A DNA stretch of 64,000 nucleotides. Origin: an uncultured Verrucomicrobia subdivision 3 bacterium. GTDB taxonomy: Bacteria; Verrucomicrobiota; Verrucomicrobiia; Limisphaerales; UBA11358. The position numbers and the translations under genes were made by a program. Under the pieces are notes generated by a model. The model worked only from the letters and a program-made list of their open reading frames with translations, had not been told where the DNA came from and did not search any database. Shown here piece after piece: positions 53,052 to 61,766 of this stretch. The first letter of the stretch is position 1; every line of letters starts with the position of its first letter. The stretch spans positions 24,468 to 88,467 of the forward strand of contig CAITTG010000040.1 of NCBI GenBank assembly GCA_903895255.1, read 5' to 3'.

Positions 53052-53254
53052 GCTGTCCTCCATCCAAAAAAAGTTTTATATAAAAAGTTAATTAAAAATG
53101 ACCTTGAATGGGTATTTGACTTGCCTGGATTCAGGCCCCATTTTGACGAACCCCGGCCCCGGATAATCGGTTTCGCCCAGCACCCGATAGACCGCTAAAT
53201 CCATGGGCGGACGGTATATCCGGCGCTAAAAGCGCGCAAGGGGAAAAAGGAAGC

Positions 53255-53400
53255 CTGGCTCGAGGCTCGGGGCTCGGGGCCAGAGGCGGGGAAAAGCGGA
53301 ATCGGGGATTTAACGCAAAGACGCAGAGGCGCGGAGACGCAAAGGGGGAGAACAGGCTTTAGGCTCTGGGCTTTGGGCTTTAGGCCCGGAAGGTCCGATC
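53255..53400. repeat. Low-complexity dispersed repeats
   Basis: GCTCGGGGCTCGGGGCCAGA near 53264, CGCAAAGACGCAGAGGCGCG near 53313 and GGGCTTTGGGCTTTAGG near 53368. On the opposite strand they resemble blocks at 30910-31013 and 26636-26671. Confidence 0.6.
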
Positions 53401-53457
53401 CTGGTCCATTTCCGTGCCTTCCGTGGTTGGCCGGTTAAAATATTCGCCATTATTTTG

Positions 53458-53522
53458 GATCCTGGACAGCGGTTGTCCAGGGTGTCCCGCTAAGGTATTG
53501 CGTGATGAAGGTCGTAAGGACA
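53458..53522. repeat. Dispersed hairpin repeat, copy 2
   Basis: CCTGGACA-GCGGT-TGTCCAGG arms, then CCCGCTAA and TGATGAA.GTCGTAA, in the same order as at 34981-35045. Both occur in intergenic DNA on the same strand. Confidence 0.75.
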
Positions 53523-53774
53523 AAGGCAGGCTTTGGGTTCTGGGCGGTGGGCTTTCGGCGGGGAAAAACAGATATCCGGGACGGGATTCTGGCTCCTGAA
53601 TTCTGGCTCCGGTCTCCTCCGTAGCTATTCGTGCCATTCGTGGGCAAGTCTCGGAATTTTATCAAACTACATCCGACCAAATCAAACCATAGAAATTTAA
53701 TCAGGCTCGCACCGGCAACCCCAGCGGCCCGCGCGAGGGCGCACACTTGTGCCATTTTTTATCACCCCACCCCC

Positions 53775-53818
53775 TTGACGCGGGCGGATTCAGTGTCATA
53801 TTGGCACAGTGATTTCAC
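53775..53818 (+). promoter_or_regulatory. Promoter region of the PAS kinase operon
   Basis: TTGACG (53775-53780) with TATTGG (53799-53804) 18 bp later gives a sigma-70-like pair. TTGGCACAGTGATTTCAC (53801-53818) also resembles the sigma-54 form TGGCAC-N5-TTGC. The operon's own regulator is sigma-54-dependent, so autoregulation is possible, but the -12 element is imperfect. Confidence 0.45.
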
Positions 53819-53857
53819 CGTTTTAGCATGATAAAAGCAATTTAACCCCGGCAGCGC

Positions 53858-55102
53858 ATGGCAGTTCCCAAATCCAGTTTTCTCGACAAGGTCCTGGGCC
53901 GGCTGGGCCGGCTGGACACCGAGGGTCTGCAAACGGTGGTGCAGCGCATCGCCCGGGAACGGTCGTTTCTGGAGACGTTGTTCAATGCGATCGAGGACGG
54001 GGTGCTGGTGATGGATGAGCAGGGCATGGTGATTTATTTCAACCAGGCGGTGACGCGGTTGATCGGCTTGCCGGCGAGCGAGGAGGGTCGGCACATTTCC
54101 CAATGCCTGCCGGAGGTGGATTGGAAGCAGTTGGTGCGCGCGGATCAGGAGGGCGGGCGGCGGGTGGTGCGGCATGAATTCGAGGTGCATTATCCCCGGC
54201 CGCGCTTTTTGCGGCTGTACGCGGCGCCGCTGGATGGCGAGGCGACGGGGAGCTCGGGGGTGGCGTTGATCCTGCACGATGCGACGGAGGCGCGGCAGAA
54301 GACGTTCGAGGCGATCGAGAGCGAGCGGGTGCAGGCGCTGACCCTGCTGGCGGCGAGTGTGGCGCATGAGATTGGGAATCCGCTGAACGCGCTGCACATT
54401 CATTTGCAATTGATGGAGCGGGAGGTGAAGAAGCTGCGGCAGCCGGCGGAAAGCGTGCCGGTGGGGTCGCGCGGCCGGGGCGCGCCGCCCGCGCCGGGGC
54501 CGGACACGGCGGAGATCGCCGGAAAGCTGGAAAAATATCTCGGGGTGGCGAAGGGCGAGATCAACCGGCTGGATTATATCATCACGCAATTTTTGCAGGC
54601 GATCCGGCCGGCGCCGCCGCAACTCAAGCTGGCGAGTTTGAATGAGGTGGTGGAGAAGACGCTGGAATTATTGCAGCCGGAACTGGACAACCGGGGGGTG
54701 GCGGTGAAAACGAAGCTGGCGCGCGGGCTGACGGCCACGCCGGTGGATGCCACGCAGTTGCAGCAGGTGCTGGTGAACCTGGTGAAGAACGCGATGCAGG
54801 CGATGACCAAGGGTGGCACGCTGAGCCTCCAGACGGGCGAGACGCCGGAGAGTGTGTGGGTGAGTGTGTCGGACACGGGCGGCGGGATTCCGGAGGAGCA
54901 GATCAGCCGGATTTTTGAGCCATTTTACACGACGAAAAAGAAGGGGTCGGGCCTGGGGCTGATGATTGTGCAGCGCATTGTGCGCGCGCACGAGGGGCGG
55001 ATCGAACTGGAAAGCCATGTGGGGCGGGGCACGACGTTCCGGGTGTGGCTGCCGCTGCACGAGCGGCGGCCGCGCATGCTGGAGCAGGAGAACCGCGCCT
55101 GA
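53858..55102 (+). CDS. PAS-domain sensor histidine kinase
   Basis: The 414-aa protein has a PAS-like domain (ETLFNAIEDGVLVMDEQG, FNQAVTRLIGL), no clear TM helix, then H-box SVAHEIGNPLNALHIHLQLM (phospho-His), N-box QVLVNLVKNAMQAM and G-boxes SDTGGGIPEEQI and GSGLGLMIV. A cytoplasmic NtrB-like kinase, probably pairing with the regulator 14 bp downstream. A Pro/Gly/Ala-rich linker follows the H-box region. Confidence 0.92.
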   Translation: MAVPKSSFLDKVLGRLGRLDTEGLQTVVQRIARERSFLETLFNAIEDGVLVMDEQGMVIYFNQAVTRLIGLPASEEGRHISQCLPEVDWKQLVRADQEGGRRVVRHEFEVHYPRPRFLRLYAAPLDGEATGSSGVALILHDATEARQKTFEAIESERVQALTLLAASVAHEIGNPLNALHIHLQLMEREVKKLRQPAESVPVGSRGRGAPPAPGPDTAEIAGKLEKYLGVAKGEINRLDYIITQFLQAIRPAPPQLKLASLNEVVEKTLELLQPELDNRGVAVKTKLARGLTATPVDATQLQQVLVNLVKNAMQAMTKGGTLSLQTGETPESVWVSVSDTGGGIPEEQISRIFEPFYTTKKKGSGLGLMIVQRIVRAHEGRIELESHVGRGTTFRVWLPLHERRPRMLEQENRA

Positions 55103-55116
55103 GGGGACGGTTGATT

Positions 55117-56472
55117 ATGAAACCAATGTTGTTAATTGTGGACGATGAAAAACCCACGCGCGAGGGGTTGCGCGCGGCGCTGGAGGATCGCTATGACGTG
55201 TACCTGGCGGAGGACGCGGCGGCAGCGATGGAGTTGCTGGAGAGCGAGCCGTTCCAGGTGATGCTGACGGATTTCCGGCTGCCGAACGAGGACGGGATGA
55301 AGCTGATCGCGCGGGCGAAGTCGCTGGCGCGTCCGCCGGTGTGCATTCTCATGACGGCGTACGGGTCGGAGGACCTGGCGGTGGCGGCGATGAAGCAGGG
55401 GGCGGATGATTACATTGCCAAGGGCCGGTTGCAGATTGACGAATTGGAGATGCGGATCGCGCGGTCGTTGCGGTCGCAGACGCTGGAAACGGAAAACGTG
55501 GCGTTGCACCAGCAGTTGGACTCCAAGTATGGCATGGAGCATATCATTGGCGAATCGCCGGCGATGCAGGAGGTGTTTGACGTGGTGCGGCAGGTGGCGC
55601 CGAGCCGGGCGACGGTGTTGCTCGGGGGCGAGAGCGGCACGGGCAAGGAAGTGTTTGCGAAGGCGATTCACCAGGCGAGTCCGCGGGCGCGGCTGCCGTT
55701 TGTGGCGGTGCATTGCGCGGCGCTAACGCCCACGCTGCTGGAGAGCGAGTTGTTCGGCCACGAGAAGGGGGCGTTTACCGGCGCGCATGAGCGGCGGGTG
55801 GGGCGCTTCGAGCAGGCGCAGGGCGGGACGTTATTCCTGGATGAGATCGGGGAGATCGACGCGACCATTCAGGTGAAGCTATTGCGGTTTCTCGGCGAGC
55901 GGACCTTTGAGCGGGTGGGGTCGGGCAAAACGCAAACGGCCGATGTGCGGCTGATTACCGCCACGAATAAAAATCTGGAAGAGATGGTCAAGGCCGGAAA
56001 ATTCCGCGAGGATTTGTTTTTCCGGTTGCGGGTGGTGGAGATTAATTTGCCGCCGTTGCGGGACCGGGCGGGTGACGTGGTGTTGCTGGCGCAGAGTTTC
56101 CTGCGGGAATTCGCGGTGGAAAACCAGAAGCCGGTGAAGGAATTCACGGCGGACGCGCTGCAGTTGCTGTTGCAGTACCGCTGGCCGGGCAACGTGCGGG
56201 AATTGCGCACGGCCATCGAGCATGCGGTGGTACTGAGCCGGGGGGAGAAGATTGCGGCGCGGGACCTGCCGGCCTCGCTGCGGGCGGAACGCCCGGGCAT
56301 CGCGCTGGCGGACCCCACTAATGCCTTGACGATTCACGAGGCGGAGAAACAATTGATGACGAGGGCGTTACAGGAAACCGGCGGGAACCGGACGCTGGCG
56401 GCGCGCAAGATCGGGATGAGCCGCCGGACGTTTCACCGCAAGTTGCACGCGTATCATTTGGAAGAATTATAA
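55117..56472 (+). CDS. NtrC-family sigma-54-dependent response regulator
   Basis: Start ATG at 55117 ([19 protein letters not shown]) rather than the longer upstream frame. The 451-aa protein has a receiver (Asp in [13 protein letters not shown]), AAA+ domain ([43 protein letters not shown]) and Fis HTH ([20 protein letters not shown]). In the receiver the Lys is followed by Gly (YIAKGRLQ) where Pro is almost invariant. It is 14 bp downstream of its kinase and 3 bp before a membrane glycosyltransferase-like gene, so all three are one unit. Confidence 0.93.
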   Translation: MKPMLLIVDDEKPTREGLRAALEDRYDVYLAEDAAAAMELLESEPFQVMLTDFRLPNEDGMKLIARAKSLARPPVCILMTAYGSEDLAVAAMKQGADDYIAKGRLQIDELEMRIARSLRSQTLETENVALHQQLDSKYGMEHIIGESPAMQEVFDVVRQVAPSRATVLLGGESGTGKEVFAKAIHQASPRARLPFVAVHCAALTPTLLESELFGHEKGAFTGAHERRVGRFEQAQGGTLFLDEIGEIDATIQVKLLRFLGERTFERVGSGKTQTADVRLITATNKNLEEMVKAGKFREDLFFRLRVVEINLPPLRDRAGDVVLLAQSFLREFAVENQKPVKEFTADALQLLLQYRWPGNVRELRTAIEHAVVLSRGEKIAARDLPASLRAERPGIALADPTNALTIHEAEKQLMTRALQETGGNRTLAARKIGMSRRTFHRKLHAYHLEEL

Positions 56473-56475
56473 ACT

Positions 56476-58314
56476 ATGCCGTTAACCGAAATCATTCAGC
56501 GGTTCATCTATTTGCTGGAGATGGGAGCGGGCTCGCGCTACGTGCGCATCGCCCTGGTGGTGCTGCTGTTCGGGTTGCGGTGCCTGTGGCTGGATTTGCG
56601 GGACTACCACAATCTCGCCCTGCCCCAGGCGATGGATCAGGCGCAACTGGCGCGGCACATCGCCACGGGCCAGGGTTACACCACGGATTGCATCCGGCCG
56701 CTGAGCATTTACGAGGTTAAAAAATGGAATGAATCGCGCAATGCCGGCCGGTCGGTGGGGGTGGACACGGACTTTGCCCGGCTGCAAAAAGGCCACCCGG
56801 ACATCGCGAACGCCCCGGGCTACCCGGTGTTTCTGGCGGGCTGGATGAAGGTGCTGCCCTTCAGCCATAAAATGGAATTCCGGAAATCGTTTTGGTCGGA
56901 TGACGGTCATTTTGCGCGCGACAAGGCGGATGTCACGATAGCAACCATCAACCAGTTGCTGCTGGGCCTGGTGATCTGGCTGAGCTTCCGCCTGGCGCGC
57001 AAAGTCTTCGATGAAGAGGTTGCCTGGGTGACGGCCATCGTGCTCTTTGGGTGCGAATTGCTGTGGGACTTCAGTTATTCCGGTTTGCCCACGCTGCTGG
57101 TGCTGGTGATTTTCCTGGAATTGACCCGGCAACTGGTCACGTTTGAGGAGGCGGCCCGGGCGGAACTTCCGGAACACCGAAAACTGCTCATCCTGGCCGG
57201 GGTGGCCGGCCTGCTGGCCGGTTTGGGCGGGCTGACGCAGTATGCCTTCGGGTGGGTCATCCTGCCGGTGCTGATGTTTGTGCTGGGCACCGGCGGGGCG
57301 CGCCGCGCGATTTATGCGCTGGCGGCGGCGGGGGCGTTTGCCGCAGTGCTGCTGCCGTGGCTGGCGCGCAATTATCTGGTCTGCGGCCTGCCCTTTGGCA
57401 CGGCGGGGTTTGCGTTGTTGGAAGGGACCGACTATTTCCCCGGGATTCTGCTGGAACACTCGCTGCATCCGGACCTGTCCGCCGCGTACCAGGTCAAACC
57501 TTACCTGCATAAGTTCTGGCCGCATTTCGGCGACCTGCTGGAGCACGACTGGCCGCAACTGGGCGGAAGCTGGCTGGCCATGCTGTTTTTTGCGGGTCTG
57601 CTGTTAAGCTTTCGGCGGCCGCCGGTGCGCCGGCTGCGCTACTTTTTGTTGCTGTGCCTCGGCACGTTCACCGTGGTGCAGGCCTTTGGCTGGACGGAGT
57701 GGGCCAACCAGTCGCCGGTGATCAACGGCGAAAACCTGCTGGTGTTGCTGGTGCCGCTGGTGGTCATGTATGGCACGGTGTTTTTTTTCACCTTTCTGGA
57801 GCAGCTTGAAATCCCGCTGCCGGAGTACCAACTGGTCATTCGTTACGCGATCACCACGGGGTTTGTGCTGCTGATGTGCCTGCCGGCGGTGGGTCGGCGG
57901 TTTGCGGACAAGACCAATCCCCTGGCCTTTCCGCCTTACTATCCACCGGAAATTCAAACGGCGGCGGCCTGGATGAATCCGAACGAACTGATGATGAGCG
58001 ACGTGCCCTGGGCGGTGGCCTGGTATGGTGAACGGCAGTCGGTCTGGCTAACGTTGAATACCACGGATGATTTTTATGCGCTGAGCGATTTTATCAAGCC
58101 GGTGCAGGGTCTCTACCTGACCTCGGAAACGCTGGACGTGAAATTACTCTCGGAGTGCTTGCGGACGCCACCGGATAGCTGGGGCAATTTCGCCCTGAAG
58201 ATAACCACCGGCGCGAGCACCACCTTTCCCCTGCGGGTGTCGCCGCTGCCTGGGGTGATCAAGTCGGGCATCTTTTTGACCGACCGCCCGCGCTGGCTCG
58301 AAGGCGCGCCCTGA
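56476..58314 (+). CDS. Polytopic membrane glycosyltransferase-like protein (ArnT/PMT-like)
   Basis: The 612-aa protein has an N-terminal anchor, extracytoplasmic segment with DQAQLARHIATGQGYTTDCI (the GT-C-type aspartate loop), then about ten TM helices (around residues 150-460) and a soluble C-terminal part. It resembles lipid-linked sugar transferases (PMT_2/ArnT), but I cannot assign a donor. It starts 3 bp after the regulator gene and is probably controlled by that two-component system. Confidence 0.7.
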   Translation: MPLTEIIQRFIYLLEMGAGSRYVRIALVVLLFGLRCLWLDLRDYHNLALPQAMDQAQLARHIATGQGYTTDCIRPLSIYEVKKWNESRNAGRSVGVDTDFARLQKGHPDIANAPGYPVFLAGWMKVLPFSHKMEFRKSFWSDDGHFARDKADVTIATINQLLLGLVIWLSFRLARKVFDEEVAWVTAIVLFGCELLWDFSYSGLPTLLVLVIFLELTRQLVTFEEAARAELPEHRKLLILAGVAGLLAGLGGLTQYAFGWVILPVLMFVLGTGGARRAIYALAAAGAFAAVLLPWLARNYLVCGLPFGTAGFALLEGTDYFPGILLEHSLHPDLSAAYQVKPYLHKFWPHFGDLLEHDWPQLGGSWLAMLFFAGLLLSFRRPPVRRLRYFLLLCLGTFTVVQAFGWTEWANQSPVINGENLLVLLVPLVVMYGTVFFFTFLEQLEIPLPEYQLVIRYAITTGFVLLMCLPAVGRRFADKTNPLAFPPYYPPEIQTAAAWMNPNELMMSDVPWAVAWYGERQSVWLTLNTTDDFYALSDFIKPVQGLYLTSETLDVKLLSECLRTPPDSWGNFALKITTGASTTFPLRVSPLPGVIKSGIFLTDRPRWLEGAP

Positions 58315-58320
58315 GGGGTG

Positions 58321-59337
58321 CTAAGCCGCGGCCCGCCGGAGGCGGTCGATGACGCCGGCCCATTCGGGGGTGGCGGGCGGCAGTTCCACGAGGATGGTTT
58401 CCGCGCCGTGCGCGTCGCAACAATGCAGTTCGGCATAGAGCGCCCGGGCAAACGCCTCGGCGTCGTGCGGGATCAAGCACACCCGGCCAAAGCCCTCGGG
58501 CGCGGGCACCTGGGTATGGGCCAGCACATGGCAGCGGGCGCGGTTCAGGCAGAGCGCGCCGACCTGGCGGTTTAAGTCCGCCTCGTCGGCCCAGGTGAGG
58601 AGCATCAACCGGGCACGCGGAGAATAATGCTTCTGCAACAGCCCGGGGCTGCGGAGGGTGCCGGACGAGCTGGGCGATGGTACCGGGGGGCCGGCCAGGG
58701 TCTCACCCAGCACGGCCGCCAGTGAAGCCGCGTGAATCATGCCGGGACGCAGCACGCGCGCCGGACCGGCGGAAATATCCACGACGGTGGACTCAATGCC
58801 CACTTGCGACTGGCCGCCATCGACGATGAGCGCCAGAGCGTCGCCCAATTGCTCGAAGACGTGGCTGGCATTGGTGGGGGAAACGCGGTTGGAAAGATTG
58901 GCGCTGGGCGCGGCCAGCGGAAAGCCGCATTCCCGCAGCACGGCTTGAATGAAGGGATGGCTCGGCCAGCGCAAGCCAACGGTGTTGCCGCTGGCGGTGA
59001 CGAGGTCGGGAATGAGCGGGGAGCGCGGGAGCACCAGAGTGAGCGGTCCCGGCCAGAAGGCGCGGGCCAGGGTCTCGGCGAGCGGCGGCCACGCGGCGGC
59101 ACAGGCGCGGGCCTGATCCAGGCTGGCAATGTGAACGATTAGTGGATTGCGCGCCGGCCGGCCTTTGACCGTGAAGATTTTGGCGACAGCGACGGGGTCC
59201 AGGGCGTTGGCGGCGAGGCCGTAAACGGTTTCGGTGGGGAGGGCGACCAGTTCGCCGGCACGGAGCAACGCGGCCGCGCGTTTGACAGCGTGCTCAAACA
59301 AGGCGGCCGTGTGCGTGGGAAGAATTTCAGCGCTCAC
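58321..59337 (-). CDS. tsaC: L-threonylcarbamoyladenylate synthase (Sua5 type)
   Basis: The 338-aa protein has the YrdC/Sua5 core: ALLRAGELVALPTETVYGLA, KIFTVKGRPARNPLIVHI, RLWPG-like FWPGPLTLVL, APSANLSNRVSPTNA and STVVDISAGPARVLRPG. A C-terminal Sua5 domain follows (KHYSPRARLMLL), so it is the two-domain form. It makes threonylcarbamoyl-AMP for t6A tRNA modification. It is 6 bp from the permease gene at the 3' end of the exporter operon. Confidence 0.9.
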   Translation of the reverse strand: MSAEILPTHTAALFEHAVKRAAALLRAGELVALPTETVYGLAANALDPVAVAKIFTVKGRPARNPLIVHIASLDQARACAAAWPPLAETLARAFWPGPLTLVLPRSPLIPDLVTASGNTVGLRWPSHPFIQAVLRECGFPLAAPSANLSNRVSPTNASHVFEQLGDALALIVDGGQSQVGIESTVVDISAGPARVLRPGMIHAASLAAVLGETLAGPPVPSPSSSGTLRSPGLLQKHYSPRARLMLLTWADEADLNRQVGALCLNRARCHVLAHTQVPAPEGFGRVCLIPHDAEAFARALYAELHCCDAHGAETILVELPPATPEWAGVIDRLRRAAA

Positions 59338-59343
59338 TGCGCC

Positions 59344-60552
59344 TTATTCATAACGCAAAGCCTCGATGGGGTCGAGCCGGGAAGCTTTCCAGGCGGGATA
59401 AAAGCCGGAGATGACCCCGATGACGGCGCTGGAAATGCAGGCCGCGCCCACCCAGATGAGCGGGGTGACAGTGGGCCAGTGGGTGAAGTGGGCCACGATC
59501 TGGGTGGCCACAATGCCCAGGGCGATGCCAATCAAACCGCCCACGGCGCTGAGGGTGACGGCCTCGATCAGAAATTGCACGAGGATGTCTCGGGCCCGCG
59601 CGCCCACGGCCATGCGAATGCCGATCTCCCGGGTGCGCTCGGTGACGCTGACGAGCATGATGTTCATGATGCCGATGCCGCCGACAATCAGCGAGACGCT
59701 GGCGATGGCGCCCAGCAACACGGACATGATGCGCGAGGTGGCGGTGGCGGCCTGCATGAGTTCCACCTGGTTGCGCACGGTGAAATCGGGTTCCGCGCTG
59801 CGGTGCCGGGCGCGGAGGACATCCGTGATGTCGGCCTGAGCTTTGTTGATAATTTCCGCGCTGGCGGCCTCCACGAGAATGGAATTCACAAACGAGCGGC
59901 TGGTGATGCGCCGCATGTGGCTCGTGTAGGGAATGATCACGACATCGTCCTGATCCTGGCCAAACAAGTTAAAACCCTTGGGCTCGAGCAGGCCGACAAT
60001 TTTAAAGGGGATGTCGCGGATGCGGAGGGTTTTGCCGAGCGGGTCCTGGTCGGGAAAGAGCTGGTCGGTGACGGTCTTGCCCACCACCGCGACCTTGGCG
60101 AGAGTGCGGACATCCTGGTCGCTAAACATCGTGCCATCGGAGATGCCCCAGTTGCGGATTTGGGGATATTCCGGGGATTCCCCTAGAATCTGGGTGTTCC
60201 AGTTCAACCCTTCGGAAAGGACCTGCTCGCGGTCGCGCACCTCGGGGCTGACGGCCACCAAATTCTGGACTTCATTTTGAATGGCGCGGGCATCCTCGAC
60301 CGTAAGGGTGGGCGCGCTCCCCCAACCACCGCGCATACCGCCGCTGGTGAAATTTCCGGAAAACACGGTGATAACATTCTGCCCAAGGCTGGCCACTTTG
60401 TCCTCCACCTGCTTGGTGGCGCCGGTGGTGATGCTCACCGCGGCGATCACCGAGCCCACGCCGATAATAATCCCGAGCATGGTGAGCACCGAGCGCATTT
60501 TATTGCGCCGCAACGCCCGGCCGGCAATGCGAAAGGTCGCGAGAATTCTCAT
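59344..60552 (-). CDS. MacB-like ABC exporter permease
   Basis: The 402-aa permease has the MacB/FtsX arrangement: one N-terminal TM (MLGIIIGVGSVIAAVSI), a periplasmic domain of about 230 residues, then three TM helices (SVLLGAIASVSLIVGGIGIM, SAVGGLIGIALG, GVISGFYPAWKAS). The ATPase is a separate gene, so MacB is split here. A four-helix-bundle gene intervenes between ATPase and permease. It forms the exporter with the ATPase at 60977 and the adaptor at 61767. Confidence 0.9.
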   Translation of the reverse strand: MRILATFRIAGRALRRNKMRSVLTMLGIIIGVGSVIAAVSITTGATKQVEDKVASLGQNVITVFSGNFTSGGMRGGWGSAPTLTVEDARAIQNEVQNLVAVSPEVRDREQVLSEGLNWNTQILGESPEYPQIRNWGISDGTMFSDQDVRTLAKVAVVGKTVTDQLFPDQDPLGKTLRIRDIPFKIVGLLEPKGFNLFGQDQDDVVIIPYTSHMRRITSRSFVNSILVEAASAEIINKAQADITDVLRARHRSAEPDFTVRNQVELMQAATATSRIMSVLLGAIASVSLIVGGIGIMNIMLVSVTERTREIGIRMAVGARARDILVQFLIEAVTLSAVGGLIGIALGIVATQIVAHFTHWPTVTPLIWVGAACISSAVIGVISGFYPAWKASRLDPIEALRYE

Positions 60553-60967
60553 GGGAGAAGGCAGAATGCAGAATGCAGAATAAGGAAACGGGGCATATTA
60601 TACGCGCGATTTTTTTACGATGGTGACGAAGATGGCAACTAGTTCATCGGACTCTTCCACCAGTGGTTGCAACTTTTTGGCGGGCACGATTTGCTCATCC
60701 AGCAACAATTCCAGCCAATACAAGGTTTCATCGGCTTCTTTTAAACATTCGCCCATTTTGGCGATGAATTCCGCCTTGGAACGTGCCCGGTTGGCCTCCC
60801 GGTAATTTGCACCGATGGAGGTGCCAGAGCGCAACACTTGTTTGCCCAAGACCTGGGCCACATTATCCGTTTTGGCCAAACTGATGTAGAGACGGATAAT
60901 CCGCCGGGCGAATAACTTCGTCCGCGCGAGCAAATCTGCTTCTTCATTCTTCATTCTGCCTTCTTCC
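60553..60967. mobile_element. Four-helix-bundle gene unit bracketed by inverted repeats
   Basis: At the left end GAGAAGGCAGAATGCAGAAT (60555-60574) reads rightwards. At the right end, on the minus strand from 60967, GAAGAAGGCAGAATGAAGAA reads inward. The ends are thus inverted, sharing GAAGGCAGAATG-N-AGAATG-N-AGAA. The unit contains only the four-helix-bundle gene and sits between two genes of an exporter operon, suggesting insertion. Confidence 0.55.
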
Positions 60968-60984
60968 TTTGTCTGGTCAGTCAA
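60598..60984 (-). CDS. Four-helix-bundle protein (IVS/Avd-like)
   Basis: The 128-aa protein has the S23/four-helix-bundle motifs: LGKQVLRSGTSIGANYREAN, then RARSKAEFIAKMGECLKEAD and ETLYWLELLLDE. Members include proteins encoded in 23S rRNA intervening sequences and the Avd accessory protein of diversity-generating retroelements. Its first residues (EEGRMKNEE) are encoded by the repeat tract at the right end. Its start overlaps the ATPase gene's stop by 8 bp. A later ATG at 60954 is an alternative. Confidence 0.88.
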   Translation of the reverse strand: MTDQTKEEGRMKNEEADLLARTKLFARRIIRLYISLAKTDNVAQVLGKQVLRSGTSIGANYREANRARSKAEFIAKMGECLKEADETLYWLELLLDEQIVPAKKLQPLVEESDELVAIFVTIVKKSRV

Positions 60985-61750
60985 GTTTTACGGCCTTTTG
61001 CGCCTGTTTCAGCAGCCCGAGCTCGTGCTCGGCATTTAGGCGGTCGCTGACCTGCCGGTCGGTGATGATTTTGCCGTCACGCAGAATGACCATGCGCTTG
61101 GTGTAGCGCGCCACATCCAGTTCGTGGGTGACCATTACAATGGTGATGCCCTGCTCGTTAAGCTTTTGGAACACCCCCATGATCTCAATGCTGGTCTGGC
61201 TGTCGAGGTTGCCAGTGGGTTCATCGGCCAGGAGAAGGGACGGCTGGTTGACCAGGGCGCGGGCGATGGCCACGCGCTGTTGCTGCCCGCCGGAGAGCTG
61301 GTTGGGCTTGTGGTCGGCGCGTTTGGCCAGCCCGACGAGTTCCAGGCAGGCCAGCGCGCGCTTGACTTGCTCCCCGCCGGAAACGCGCTGGCGGTTGTAC
61401 AGCATGGGCATTTCCACATTTTCCACGGCCGTGGTGCGGGAGAGCAGGTTGAAGCCCTGAAACACAAAACCGATCTTTTCGTTGCGGATATCCGCCAGCC
61501 GGTCGCGGTTCAGAGTGGAAACATCAATGCCATCAAGCAAATAGGAGCCGCCGGTGGGACGGTCCAGCGCGCCAATCATGTTCATCAGCGTGCTCTTGCC
61601 CGAGCCGCTGGAACCCATGATGGCCACAAATTCGCCCGGGTAGATATCCAGCGACACCCCGCGCACGGCGTGCACATCCACATCGCCGGTGTGGTACACC
61701 TTGTGAATTTCCGAGAGCTTGATGACCGGGTCAGTGGACACAATTGGCAT
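60977..61750 (-). CDS. MacB-like ABC exporter ATP-binding protein
   Basis: Start ATG at 61750 (MPIVSTDPVIKLSEIHKVY); the longer frame lacks similarity. The 257-aa ATPase has Walker A MGSSGSGKSTLMNMI, Q-loop FVFQGFNLL, signature NQLSGGQQQRVAIARAL and Walker B LLLADEPTGNLD. It partners the separate permease at 59344. The adaptor at 61767 is 16 bp upstream. Likely exports a small molecule or peptide across the envelope. Confidence 0.92.
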   Translation of the reverse strand: MPIVSTDPVIKLSEIHKVYHTGDVDVHAVRGVSLDIYPGEFVAIMGSSGSGKSTLMNMIGALDRPTGGSYLLDGIDVSTLNRDRLADIRNEKIGFVFQGFNLLSRTTAVENVEMPMLYNRQRVSGGEQVKRALACLELVGLAKRADHKPNQLSGGQQQRVAIARALVNQPSLLLADEPTGNLDSQTSIEIMGVFQKLNEQGITIVMVTHELDVARYTKRMVILRDGKIITDRQVSDRLNAEHELGLLKQAQKAVKLD

Positions 61751-61766
61751 GGGCCTGAAAGGATGG

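Larger units (their letters stand above)
53005..53857. other. Long repeat-filled intergenic region
   Basis: No gene is supported in these 850 bp. It starts with an AT-rich promoter-like section (operator-like repeat 53017-53051), then CTCGGGGCTCGGGG and CGCAAAGACGCAGAGGCGCG repeats at 53255-53348, CTTTAGGC-rich DNA near 53356-53388, a hairpin repeat at 53458-53522 and a promoter region near 53775-53818. Confidence 0.65.
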
